DNA from: Asticcacaulis sp. EMRT-3
GTDB taxonomy: Bacteria > Pseudomonadota > Alphaproteobacteria > Caulobacterales > Caulobacteraceae
Assembly (NCBI RefSeq): GCF_030027245.1
Contig: NZ_JASERT010000001.1
Span: forward strand, 1,604,501 to 1,668,500
Direction of reading: 5' to 3'
Length of the DNA stretch: 64,000 nt
The position numbers and the translations under genes were made by a program. Positions 43,791 to 52,355 of this stretch are shown piece after piece. The notes beneath the pieces were generated by a model that was not told the DNA's origin, made no database searches, and worked only from the letters and a program-made list of their open reading frames with translations. Position 1 is the first letter of the stretch, and each line of letters starts with the position of its first letter.

Positions 43791-46193
43791 ATGGTCTGGC
43801 GTTTGAAGAAATGGCCCGGATATGCGGCAGCCGGTGTCCTGCTGACCGCCAGCCTGATCCTGGGCGCCGGCCCGGCTATTCCCCAGACCAGCTCGCAGAC
43901 CAGCTCTCGGGCCACTTCACCGGTCAGTTCGGGCGCCAGCCTGCCCCCAGAGGCCGAACTGCATCCGTTTATCCCGCCTAAGGCCGCCGAACCGGTGACC
44001 AGCCGCGCCGCCGCACCCTCGCATATCGCCAGACCACCTGCGCCAAAACCTGCTGCGCCAAAACCCACGGGGCCAAAGCCTGAGCCACGGCCCGCCGCCC
44101 CAGCCACCGCCGCGCCGCCTGCGCATCCCGTGCCCTATCTGGCCACCACCACGCCTGCCTCGCAAGCTGCCCCGCGGCCCGCCGCGCCCCATGCGCCCGC
44201 CCCCGCCAAAGCGGCGGCAAACCCTGCGTCCACCAGCCCGGCTGCCACTCCGATCAGCGCCGACGACATCGAAACCTTCACCGATTCCGTGGTGCGCACC
44301 CTGATGCAGCGCGATCATGTGCTGGGGGCCGAGGTGGCCGTGGTGCAGGGCAATACGCCCCTGCTGATCAAGGGCTATGGCTATGACCGGCTCAATCCCG
44401 CCCGCCGCGTCGATCCCGATTCCAGCCTGTTTCGCCTCGGCTCGATCAGCAAGGTCTTCACCTGGGTGGTGGCGCGCCAGGAAATCGAAGCCGGACGCAT
44501 CAACCCCAATGCCTCGATCGGCGATTACCTGCCGGACGATCTCTATAATGAGGATCGCCGCTACAAACCGATCACCCTCAATAATCTGATGGATCACACG
44601 CCGGGCTTTGAAGATACCAGCCTTGGCCATCTGTTCACGCTCGATCCCGCCCGGCTTGAGGGGGTGGACAGTTATTTCCGCATCCATCGTCCGCGCCGCG
44701 TGCGTCAGCCGGGACAGTTTTCGTCCTATTCCAATTACGGCACGGCGCTGGCGGCGCGCGCCCTCGTCCAGACCGCCCACGCCAAAGACGTGCCGACCCT
44801 GATGGAGGCGCGCGTCTTCGCGCCGCTCGGCATGGACCACACCACCCTGCGCGAGCCCTATCCCGCCGACGGCCTCGATGCCGACGATTTACCGGCCCCG
44901 CTGTCGCCCGCTCTGACGCAGGCGCTTTCAGACGGCTTTATCTGGGACGGGGCCAGCTACGCGCCCCAGCCCTTCGATCACGCCATTGCCCTGTCAGGCG
45001 CGCTCGGCGCGTCTTCCACCGCGCAGGACATGGCCAAATTCATGAGCCTGATGCTGGATGGCGGCCAGACGGGCAACGGGCCGGACGGCATCCAGCTCTA
45101 CAATGCCGCATCCGCCAAAGCCTTCCGCACGCCGATGCTCAACATGCCCGAAGGCTATAATGGCTGGGCGTCGGGCCTGATGATCCGCCAGTCACCTTCG
45201 GGCTTCACCACCTATGGTCACGGCGGCGCTACCTTGTGGTTCAACGCCAATATGATTCTGGTGCCGCAACTGAACCTTGGTATCTTCATCGCCACCAATA
45301 CCCAGACCGGCGGAGCCCTGACCGCCAGCTTCCCCAACCTGCTGCTCGATCACCTCAATGGCGATATTGTCAAGCCGCCGCTCATGCCCGCGCCCGATAT
45401 GGCCTATGCCAATCACCGCGACTATGACCGCGCCATTACCGGCCAGTATGTGTCGAGCCGCCGCGCCTATGGCGGGCTTGAGGGGGCGGTGACGCGGCTG
45501 ATCAATACGGTGGCTGTCAGCATCGACCGCGACGGGCGGCTGGTTTTGAGCACGCCCAATGGCCAGTCGGCCTTCGTGCCGGCCAGCGCGCCCGGCTTCT
45601 ATGTGCAGCAGGACGCCGAGGATCCCGGCCCGGCGTCGGATACCGGCGGCCTCCACTTCCTTTTCAACGCCGCGGGCACCCACGTCACCGCCTTTGAGAC
45701 GGCCAGCAATCTGGCCCGTTATGAGCGCGTCGGCTGGGTGCACAGCCCGCAGGTGCTCGGCTGGCTGACCATCGTGATGGTGATGTCGTGCGTGGTGACG
45801 CTTCTGTCGCTGGCGCGCACGCCGGCGCGGCATGAACATCCGACGGCGGCGCAAAACCGCGCCACCTTCCTGTCGGTCGGACTGGCCATCATCTGGCTGG
45901 TGGCCTTGTTCATCTTCCATAGCTGGCGCGCCGGACTGACCGATGATCCGGGCTCGCTATTTACCCGCTGGCCCAGCGGGTCGGTGCGGCTGGCCTCGGC
46001 GCTCGCCTTCTTCGCCGCGCTGGCCACACTGTATCAGGCGGCCACCTTCTATTTCGTGGTGTCGGAAAATGGTCGTCACGGCGATGGCTGGCCGGTGTGG
46101 CAAAAAATCGCCCACGGCCTGCTGGTCGGCTGGTGGCTGTTTTACAGCGTGGTGCTGATGCTGTGGGGCGCCCTGGAGCCGTGGAGCTGGTAG
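43791..46193 (+). CDS. Serine-beta-lactamase-fold hydrolase with proline-rich linker and C-terminal membrane helices
   Basis: 800 residues. Signal-like N-terminal helix, then about 130 residues of P/A/K repeats (low complexity), then a beta-lactamase-like domain (about 160-570): SISK at 218-221 (S-x-x-K), YSNYG as the Y-x-N motif, and HGGATLWF in the third-motif region. About three or four C-terminal membrane helices follow. Possible roles are peptidase, esterase or D-amino-acid amidase in the periplasm; substrate unknown. GAGGG lies about 7 bases before the ATG. The architecture with a membrane tail is less common. Confidence 0.88.
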   Translation: MVWRLKKWPGYAAAGVLLTASLILGAGPAIPQTSSQTSSRATSPVSSGASLPPEAELHPFIPPKAAEPVTSRAAAPSHIARPPAPKPAAPKPTGPKPEPRPAAPATAAPPAHPVPYLATTTPASQAAPRPAAPHAPAPAKAAANPASTSPAATPISADDIETFTDSVVRTLMQRDHVLGAEVAVVQGNTPLLIKGYGYDRLNPARRVDPDSSLFRLGSISKVFTWVVARQEIEAGRINPNASIGDYLPDDLYNEDRRYKPITLNNLMDHTPGFEDTSLGHLFTLDPARLEGVDSYFRIHRPRRVRQPGQFSSYSNYGTALAARALVQTAHAKDVPTLMEARVFAPLGMDHTTLREPYPADGLDADDLPAPLSPALTQALSDGFIWDGASYAPQPFDHAIALSGALGASSTAQDMAKFMSLMLDGGQTGNGPDGIQLYNAASAKAFRTPMLNMPEGYNGWASGLMIRQSPSGFTTYGHGGATLWFNANMILVPQLNLGIFIATNTQTGGALTASFPNLLLDHLNGDIVKPPLMPAPDMAYANHRDYDRAITGQYVSSRRAYGGLEGAVTRLINTVAVSIDRDGRLVLSTPNGQSAFVPASAPGFYVQQDAEDPGPASDTGGLHFLFNAAGTHVTAFETASNLARYERVGWVHSPQVLGWLTIVMVMSCVVTLLSLARTPARHEHPTAAQNRATFLSVGLAIIWLVALFIFHSWRAGLTDDPGSLFTRWPSGSVRLASALAFFAALATLYQAATFYFVVSENGRHGDGWPVWQKIAHGLLVGWWLFYSVVLMLWGALEPWSW

Positions 46194-46216
46194 CCCGGCG
46201 GCGGGGCCTTTCGGCG

Positions 46217-46573
46217 TCAGCGCCTGAGCGGATAAACGCGGATATTGATCTGTTCGCGGTCGCCCGGAAAGCGTTCGACCAGCAGGCGCGCCACCTGCGA
46301 ATCGTCATGAAACACAAAGCCCTTGATGGCGTCGAGCAGGGCCTTGGCGAGATTATCGAGATCCATCATCGGCGGATCGCCGATATGCTCCATGCGAATA
46401 TCGACGCCGTAATCGCCCCAGGCCGGGCGGTTACCGCGCCATTCCTTGCGGAAAAACTCATAGACCAGCGGCTTGTAATAACGGCCCTGCGTCGAGAGGC
46501 CGTCAATGACGATTTCCAGCCCCTCCGGGGTTTCGCGCGCCTTCACCTTGCCCGCCGTGATCCAGTCGCTCAC
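46217..46573 (-). CDS. RusA-like endodeoxyribonuclease domain protein
   Basis: 118 residues. MMDLDNLAKALLDAIKGFVF contains the D-x-D-N-x-x-K-x-x-x-D motif of RusA Holliday-junction resolvases, and the N-terminus has the expected beta strands. Outside prophages such genes are found in a few alphaproteobacteria. Start is a GTG at 46573, preceded by a duplicated 14-bp segment. It lies 24 bp beyond the P450 stop, on the same strand, so it may share its transcript. Function in the host is unknown. Confidence 0.8.
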   Translation of the reverse strand: MSDWITAGKVKARETPEGLEIVIDGLSTQGRYYKPLVYEFFRKEWRGNRPAWGDYGVDIRMEHIGDPPMMDLDNLAKALLDAIKGFVFHDDSQVARLLVERFPGDREQINIRVYPLRR

Positions 46574-46597
46574 AATCTGGCGCTCACAATCTGGCGC

Positions 46598-47851
46598 TCA
46601 TGGCATCACGTCAAGCCGCGCCAGACCGCGCACGCCCGGCACGGCGCGCCAGTCCGCCGGGCCGTTTTCGCGCAGGCGCAGATGCGGGAAGCGCGCCAGC
46701 AGGCGGCCAATCGCCAACTGCCCTTCGATACGCGCCAGCGGTGCGCCGATGCAGATATGGGCACCGGCGCCGAAAGCCAGGTGCGGATTGGGCTTGCGGC
46801 TGATGTCAAAGCTATGCGGTTCAGCAAAGCGCGCCGGATCGTGATTGGCCGCCAGCAGGCTGACCACGAGGGCGTCGCCGCCATGATAGGGACAGCCCTT
46901 GATCTCGCCCTCATGCTTGGTGAAGCGCGCCGTATAGGAGATCGGCGGTTCGAAACGCAGGATTTCCTCGACCGCGCCATTGATCAGGGCCGGATTTTCG
47001 GCGATGGCGGCGCGCGCCTCAGAATGGGTCAGCAAAAGCCATATGCCATTGCCGATCAGATCGGCGGTGGTCAGGTGACCAGCCACCAGAAGCGCAAACA
47101 GATTGTGCAGGATTTCATTGTCGCTGATGTCCGCGCCCGCGCTTTGCGCCGCCAGCAGGTCGCTGACCAGATCGTCGCGCGGCTCGATACGGCGGGCCGC
47201 CATCAGGTCGCGGTAATGGCCGAGAATGCCGCGACGGCCTTCGAGGGCCAGCTTTTCCTGATCGGCGGATTTGGTGGGGTCGAAGGCCAGTTGCCCGCCT
47301 TCCGTCCAGCGCTTCAGGTCGTCGAAGCTCTCTTCGGGTGAGCCAAGGATACCGCCCAGCACACGGATCGGAATCTGGGTGGCATAGTCGTTGACCGCAT
47401 CGAAACCATCACGGCCCTGCAACGTATCGAGGCGCTCATCGATAATGTCCGCCACACGCTTTTGCGCCTTGGCGGCCCGCTTCAGGAAAGCTTCGGCGAC
47501 AATGCCGCGCACCCGGCTGTGATCGTCGCCGTCGAGGGTGAGCATGGTGTCGTGACGACCATATTCGGCCTCGACGGCGGCATCGAGTTTGCGCACATTG
47601 GCGATGACCGGATTATCGGGGGCGGCATCATTGAAATTGCGTGAAAACTGCGGGTCGCGCAGCGTATCGCGGCCATGACGGTGCGCCGTGATCAGCATGG
47701 CCGGGATCATGCCATCGTGCTCGACCGGGCGCTCGGCGCGCTGCGGATCGAACAGGGCATGCGGATCGGCGCGCATGGCGGGGTTCAGTTCGGAATATTC
47801 AAACAGAAGCAGACGCGGCATGGAAAAGGCCGGTTTCGGCTCGTTCGGCAT
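46598..47851 (-). CDS. Cytochrome P450
   Basis: 417 residues. Heme-cysteine block LAFGAGAHICIGAPLARIEG (F-G-x-G-x-H-x-C-x-G), I-helix LLVAGHLTTADLIGNG with the A-G-x-x-T-T pattern (substitution of the usual G-x-D/E-T), and an ExxR (EARAAI/EEILRFEPP) region. Oxygen-activating enzyme; substrate unknown. The ATG at 47851 has AAGGAG about 11 bases upstream; the frame extends 45 residues further but overlaps the uvrD 3' end. No ferredoxin or reductase gene is adjacent. Confidence 0.93.
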   Translation of the reverse strand: MPNEPKPAFSMPRLLLFEYSELNPAMRADPHALFDPQRAERPVEHDGMIPAMLITAHRHGRDTLRDPQFSRNFNDAAPDNPVIANVRKLDAAVEAEYGRHDTMLTLDGDDHSRVRGIVAEAFLKRAAKAQKRVADIIDERLDTLQGRDGFDAVNDYATQIPIRVLGGILGSPEESFDDLKRWTEGGQLAFDPTKSADQEKLALEGRRGILGHYRDLMAARRIEPRDDLVSDLLAAQSAGADISDNEILHNLFALLVAGHLTTADLIGNGIWLLLTHSEARAAIAENPALINGAVEEILRFEPPISYTARFTKHEGEIKGCPYHGGDALVVSLLAANHDPARFAEPHSFDISRKPNPHLAFGAGAHICIGAPLARIEGQLAIGRLLARFPHLRLRENGPADWRAVPGVRGLARLDVMP

Positions 47852-47888
47852 ATTATGTAGTCTCCTTAGGCCTTCGCCTCTGCACAAT

Positions 47889-50216
47889 CTAGGCCCGCTC
47901 CACAAAGCTGTCGATGACCTTTTTGTCACCACTCGTCTCAAAATGGACAACAAGCTTGTTGCCATCCTGTTCGGTGATGTGGCCATAGCCGAACTTCATA
48001 TGGAAAACGCGCTCGCCGAGCTGGAAATTCTTGGCAGACGGCTTGGGCGCAGGCGTGGGACGGTGCGGCGTCGATTTGGGTGTCAGCCGCGACATATCCA
48101 CGCCGGACACATGACCGCCGAATTCGTCCGAATTGGGGCGGCGGGCATGGTTGGGCTGATGACCCGCCGCATAATTTTCACGCGACCAGCGATCCTGTCC
48201 GCCCGCACCGCTGGATTGCCAGCCCGATGACTGATAACCGGTCTGCGACACGGCCTCGACATTCTCAATCGGCAGCTCATCGACGAAGCGTGACGGCAAC
48301 TGGTTGGTCCAGCGGCCATAGACCTGGCGATTGGAGACAAAGCTGATGCGCGCCTGCTCACGGGCGCGGGTAATACCGACATAGGCCAGACGGCGCTCTT
48401 CTTCGAGGGCGCGCAGGCCATTTTCGTCCATCGAGCGCTGCGAAGGAAAGACGCCCTCCTCCCAGCCCGGCAGATAGACGACCGGAAATTCCAGCCCCTT
48501 GGCGGCGTGCAGCGTCATCAGACGCACCGAAGACGCGCCATTGTCGCGTTCCAGATCCATGACCAGAGAGACGTGTTCAAGAAAGGCGGCCAGATCATCG
48601 AAGGCCTGCATCGAATCGCCGAGTTCCTTCAGGTTGTCGAGCCGCGTCTGGCCCGAAACCTTATCGGCGCGCTGCATGTCCTTGTAGCCGGTATCGGTCA
48701 GGATCATGTCGAGCAACACATCGGCGGCCATATCGGCGGCGCGCTCACGCCAGCGGTCATAGTCGCGTAAAAATCCGGTCAGAGGCGTTTTGGCGCGCGA
48801 CGGCAGTTCGTCGGTTTCGATCAGATCGCGCAGGCCCGCCATCACCGAAACCCCGGCCAGACGCGCCTGTTGCAGCAGCTTTTGCACCGTGGCGTCGCCA
48901 ATGCCGCGCTTGGGCACATTGATGATGCGCTCAAAGGCCAGGTCATCGTCGGGCGACTGGATCAGGCGCAGATAGGCCAGGGCATCGCGGATTTCGGCGC
49001 GTTCGAAAAAGCGCGGCCCGCCCACCACCGTATAGGGGATTTGCAGCATGACGAAGCGCTCTTCGAAGGCGCGCATCTGAAACGAGGCGCGCACCAGAAT
49101 GGCCATGTCGGCATAGGCGCGACCCGCTTTTTTCTGGCGCTCGATGTCTTCGGCGACGAATTGCGCTTCCGCCGCGCCGTCCCACAGCCCCTGCACCTGC
49201 ACCTTGTCACCGCCTTTAAGATCGGTGAACAGGGTCTTGCCGAGGCGGGCGGAATTGGCCTTGATCAGGCCCGAAGCAGCGGCCAATATATGCTGGGTGG
49301 AACGATAGTTGCGCTCCAGCCGCACAATCTTCGCGCCGGGATAATCGCGTTCGAACTTGAGGATATTATCGACCTCGGCGCCGCGCCAGCCATAGATGGA
49401 CTGGTCGTCATCACCGACGCAGCACAGGTTTCGGGAGGCCGAGGTCAGCAAACGCAGCCACAGATACTGGGCGACATTGGTATCCTGATATTCATCGACC
49501 AGAATATATTTGAATCTACGGTGATAGGTTTCGAGAATATCGGGGTTTTTGGTCAGCAGTTCGAGATTGTGCAGCAGAAGATCGCCGAAATCGCAGGCAT
49601 TGAGGATGCGCAGGCGATCCTGATACATCCGGTAAAGCTTAACACCGCGCCCGCCGGCGAATTCTGTTCCCTCATCTGATTTGACCTTGTCGGGCGTCAG
49701 GCCCTTATTCTTCCACTGGTCGATATGCCAGGCGAACAGCTTGGGTGGAAAGCGTTTCTGGTCGATGCCCTCCTGCTCGAACAGGCCTTTCAGCAGGCGC
49801 ACCTGATCGTCATCGTCGAGGATGGTGAAGCTCGATTTCAGCCCCACCAGCTCGGCATGGCGGCGCAGGATCTGTGCGGCGATGGAATGGAAGGTGCCAA
49901 GGCTCGACAGCCCTTCCGCCGATGCGCCCACCAGAGCCAGGGTGCGTTCGCGCATTTCGCGCGCCGCCTTGTTGGTGAAGGTGACGCACAGGATTTCCCA
50001 CGGTCGCGCCAGACCCAGAGCCAGAATGTGGGCGATGCGGGTGGTCAGCACGCGCGTCTTGCCGGTGCCAGCGCCTGCCAGCACCAGAACGGGGCCTGAC
50101 ACGGCGCGCACAGCGGCTTCCTGTTCGGCATTGAGGCCTGCAAAAAAATCGGGCCGCGCCGTGGCCAGCTCGCTGAGCTTGGGGCCGTTCGGAACTGTAG
50201 GCGGAGAGGTTTCCAT
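47889..50216 (-). CDS. uvrD: ATP-dependent DNA helicase UvrD/PcrA
   Basis: 775 residues, superfamily-1A helicase. Walker A GAGTGKT (about 48-54), motif Ia, Walker B ILVDEYQDTNVAQYLW, motif III DDDQSIYGWRGAE, motif IV region RLERNYRSTQHIL, motif V TLHAAKGLEFPVVYLPG and motif VI VGITRAREQA. It unwinds DNA in nucleotide-excision repair and mismatch repair and removes RecA. The C-terminal basic region may contact RNA polymerase. Length normal. Confidence 0.96.
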   Translation of the reverse strand: METSPPTVPNGPKLSELATARPDFFAGLNAEQEAAVRAVSGPVLVLAGAGTGKTRVLTTRIAHILALGLARPWEILCVTFTNKAAREMRERTLALVGASAEGLSSLGTFHSIAAQILRRHAELVGLKSSFTILDDDDQVRLLKGLFEQEGIDQKRFPPKLFAWHIDQWKNKGLTPDKVKSDEGTEFAGGRGVKLYRMYQDRLRILNACDFGDLLLHNLELLTKNPDILETYHRRFKYILVDEYQDTNVAQYLWLRLLTSASRNLCCVGDDDQSIYGWRGAEVDNILKFERDYPGAKIVRLERNYRSTQHILAAASGLIKANSARLGKTLFTDLKGGDKVQVQGLWDGAAEAQFVAEDIERQKKAGRAYADMAILVRASFQMRAFEERFVMLQIPYTVVGGPRFFERAEIRDALAYLRLIQSPDDDLAFERIINVPKRGIGDATVQKLLQQARLAGVSVMAGLRDLIETDELPSRAKTPLTGFLRDYDRWRERAADMAADVLLDMILTDTGYKDMQRADKVSGQTRLDNLKELGDSMQAFDDLAAFLEHVSLVMDLERDNGASSVRLMTLHAAKGLEFPVVYLPGWEEGVFPSQRSMDENGLRALEEERRLAYVGITRAREQARISFVSNRQVYGRWTNQLPSRFVDELPIENVEAVSQTGYQSSGWQSSGAGGQDRWSRENYAAGHQPNHARRPNSDEFGGHVSGVDMSRLTPKSTPHRPTPAPKPSAKNFQLGERVFHMKFGYGHITEQDGNKLVVHFETSGDKKVIDSFVERA

Positions 50217-50374
50217 CCGCCTCAGTTAATCCTTGTCGCCGCCCACGCCAAGGGACAAACGCAGAACGTCAACAAAAATCGACACACCGAAGCGAGGCAT
50301 GTGGCCACAGGACGGAGTCTTTTCGCGTAACACTGTTACTTAAAGTGCGCGAACCGGCATCCTCCGAGCCTCGA

Positions 50375-50611
50375 TCAGACCTTTTTGCGGCGTAGGGCAG
50401 CCCCCTTCTGGCACCAGGCCAGGGCTGATAACCGGCAAAAAGACGCGAGCAGACTTTCGCCGCGCCGCGAATCGAGTTCGGCGATCAGGGCAGCGAGGCT
50501 GAGCTTACGTTCTTTCGCCATCATTTCGAGCACGGCCCAGAATTCAGGCTCCAGCGCCACGGACGTAGCGTGGCCAGCGAGGTTGACGGATCGTTTTTTT
50601 AGACCTGGCAT
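50375..50611 (-). CDS. Ribbon-helix-helix domain protein (RHH_4 type)
   Basis: 78 residues: LKKRSVNLAGHATSVALEP (RHH strand) and FWAVLEMMAKERKLSLAALI (helices), the pattern of alphaproteobacterial RHH_4 proteins. The ATG at 50611 has GGAGG upstream; longer frames are rejected. It follows the DUF4169 gene on the same strand (158-bp gap), the pairing often seen in alphaproteobacteria. DNA binding is predicted, target unknown. Confidence 0.85.
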   Translation of the reverse strand: MPGLKKRSVNLAGHATSVALEPEFWAVLEMMAKERKLSLAALIAELDSRRGESLLASFCRLSALAWCQKGAALRRKKV

Positions 50612-50768
50612 TGGTTTTCCTCCGGTTTCGGAAAGGCTTGCCCCCTGACTAAATCGTATCAACACCCCCGACGCTATCGGCACTGGTTATATAACCGACT
50701 GAATATACGGTATTATAAAACCACATACTCATATTGAACGGTAATCAGAAACCATTTACTGATAAGCG

Positions 50769-50966
50769 TCAACTGTTTTTGCTGTCATCCGCCCCTGCAA
50801 TTCTGCCGGCCTCAAAACGCCGCTCTGTGTTTTTCTGATTTTCTCGTGCATCTTTTTTTAGATGCACCGGCATTCCGTACAGAATACGGTTTTCAGCCGC
50901 CTTCTCAACACGCCGTTGTTTGTCACGCGCCTTGCGGGCCTTATTGAGATTGATCAGCTCCGCCAT
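50769..50966 (-). CDS. DUF4169 family protein
   Basis: 65 residues, short and highly charged: MAELINLNKARKARDKQRR, then a helix with AENRILYG, and a polar tail. Matches DUF4169 (function unknown), typically next to an RHH_4 gene. The start could be a GTG or ATG a few codons earlier (50978 or 51002), as the AGGA site is a little far. A 56-bp hairpin sits about 50 bp upstream. Confidence 0.8.
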   Translation of the reverse strand: MAELINLNKARKARDKQRRVEKAAENRILYGMPVHLKKDARENQKNTERRFEAGRIAGADDSKNS

Positions 50967-51398
50967 CTCCACTCTCATCCTTTGCTCGGAAAGTATAACC
51001 ATCCGGATAGGGCTTTATACCCACTTGCGCAGCCCAGAATCTATTTGGGTGCAAGTTTGTATAAAGCATTATTTGCAGCTCAAACGCCGCCATTTCTTTT
51101 AAGAAGAATGGGCTCCTCGCATAAGCTCGACGGCCAGTCGGCCTTGCCAAGCCGCCATGAGTCAAGGTCATCGCAGCTTGGTACAGGTAAGCTTTGGCCG
51201 TTTGGAAAGTGTTCGCATACGGCAAATAAAATAGCCATTCGCTTTCTCTTTCCGTCCGTTGCCTTCATTATAAATCCAATACCGGTTTAAATCCATTCGG
51301 CATCACTTAACCGTGTTAGGATGGTGGCGGGTCGAAATTGCCGGTGAAACGCCGCGCAAAACCCTTATAATCGTCTGATCCTTTGTGCGGAGCGCGGC
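50967..51398. other. Gap between DUF4169 and YccF genes
   Basis: About 430 bp with no supported gene. It holds the hairpin at 51012-51067. Two small open frames on the minus strand (50941-51225 and 51080-51268) have no SD and no familiar motif. AGGATGGTGG near 51318 and an SD-like GGAGCGCGGC at 51390 precede yccF. Confidence 0.7.
51012..51067. repeat. 56-bp imperfect hairpin in the DUF4169 upstream region
   Basis: Left arm GCTTTATACCCACTTGCG (51012-51029), right arm GCAAGTTTGTATAAAGC (51051-51067) with two mismatches, and an inner CCCA / TGGG stem. May be a structured leader on the minus-strand transcript, or an operator. Confidence 0.6.
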
Positions 51399-51797
51399 AT
51401 GACCCTCATCCTCAATTGTCTCTGGCTGTTTTTCGGCGGCTTCGTGGCGGGCTGTCTGTGGCTGTTTGGCGGGCTGATCCTGGCCTGCACCATAGTGGGC
51501 CTGCCGTGGGCCTTCGCCGCCTGGCGCATCGCCGGATTCGTCTTCTGGCCATTCGGACGGCGCATTGTTGACCGTGAGGCATGGAACGGCAAGCCCGATG
51601 TCGGCACGGGTTGCCTGGGACTGGGGCTCAATATCATCTGGTTCGTCTTCGCCGGCTGGTATATTGCCCTGGCCCATGTGCTGATCGCTATCCCCGAAGC
51701 GATCTCCATCATCGGCATTCCTTTTGCATTCAAGGATTTGCAGCTCGCGCAACTGGCTCTGGCCCCCATCGGCAAGCAGATTGTCGATGCCGAGTGA
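51399..51797 (+). CDS. YccF-domain membrane protein
   Basis: 132 residues with about four helices. Two related halves, as in YccF: CLWLFGGLILACTIVGLPWA and IALAHVLIAIPEAISIIGIP, each with the aromatic, glycine and proline pattern of the domain, and FAAWRIAGFVFWPFGRRIVD in the first half. Inner-membrane protein of unknown function. Isolated gene. Confidence 0.85.
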   Translation: MTLILNCLWLFFGGFVAGCLWLFGGLILACTIVGLPWAFAAWRIAGFVFWPFGRRIVDREAWNGKPDVGTGCLGLGLNIIWFVFAGWYIALAHVLIAIPEAISIIGIPFAFKDLQLAQLALAPIGKQIVDAE

Positions 51798-52100
51798 AGC
51801 GGGCGGGCGTCACTTCACCTATTGATACAGTTTGTAGCAAAGCGGTTGGCCAAGACCACCCTGCATTCGGATAATTTCCGAAATTACCGCAAAAATGTGA
51901 GAAATTTTACCATCTTGCGCTGCGGCGCGGCACTTTAGCGTACGGTGCAGCAATTTTTTACGAAATACACGATTAACGTCTTTTAATAATTTGAATATAT
52001 TAAGTATTTTTCTTTCGATCACGGAAATGTGTTAATTTGCACTGCACAAAAAACACCTATATCCCTGCCTGCGCTCAGGCGCATAACAGGAGATAATCTC
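51798..52100. other. AT-rich gap before a 28-codon ORF
   Basis: About 300 bp, markedly AT-rich compared with flanks. It contains the palindrome TAATTTC-C-GAAATTA (51872-51886) and AT-rich promoter-like blocks near 51990-52035. No gene seen. Confidence 0.6.
51872..51886. promoter_or_regulatory. 15-bp perfect palindrome
   Basis: TAATTTC, C, GAAATTA; with flanks CGGA / ACCG it extends to 21 bp with one or two mismatches. Possible operator for the downstream 28-codon ORF or the yccF gene. Confidence 0.45.
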
Positions 52101-52187
52101 ATGACTTCCACCACTTCCGCCGTTTCGGCCCTCGTTGCTTTTACCGCTTTCATGGCTCTGGCCCTGCTCGGTATCGGCCACATCTAA
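52101..52187 (+). CDS. Putative 28-residue hydrophobic peptide
   Basis: ATG 52101 has AGGAGAT directly upstream at good spacing. Sequence opens MTSTTSAVSALVAFTAFM and continues into a hydrophobic end LALLGIGHI. A rho-independent terminator follows 48 bp later. This short cassette (promoter-like AT region, SD, ORF, terminator) is more than expected by chance. Function unknown. Confidence 0.6.
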   Translation: MTSTTSAVSALVAFTAFMALALLGIGHI

Positions 52188-52234
52188 AACCGCCAGACAT
52201 ATCTGACGGTACAGGGACTAAAAAATAAAAATAA

Positions 52235-52269
52235 GGCGCGGCGAGCCACTGGCTCCCGCGCCTATTTTT
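52235..52269 (+). terminator. Rho-independent terminator, likely bidirectional
   Basis: GGCGCGG-C-GAGCC, loop ACT, GGCTC-CCGCGCC (52235-52262), then a T run (52265-52269); an A run lies on the left, so it could also end the minus-strand fumC transcript. Confidence 0.85.
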
Positions 52270-52355
52270 ATGCCTCAAAAGGCCGAAAGCCTTAGGACGG
52301 ATCGACATTCGACCCCTTGCGGAAGAAAGTGACCCCTTGTCTTGAATACCTGTGT

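Noticed and set aside
50941..51225. 94-residue minus-strand frame
   Set aside because: No ribosome site, overlaps the DUF4169 start region, and the hairpin explains the sequence; no known motif.
51080..51268. 62-residue minus-strand frame
   Set aside because: Same gap, no SD and no motif.
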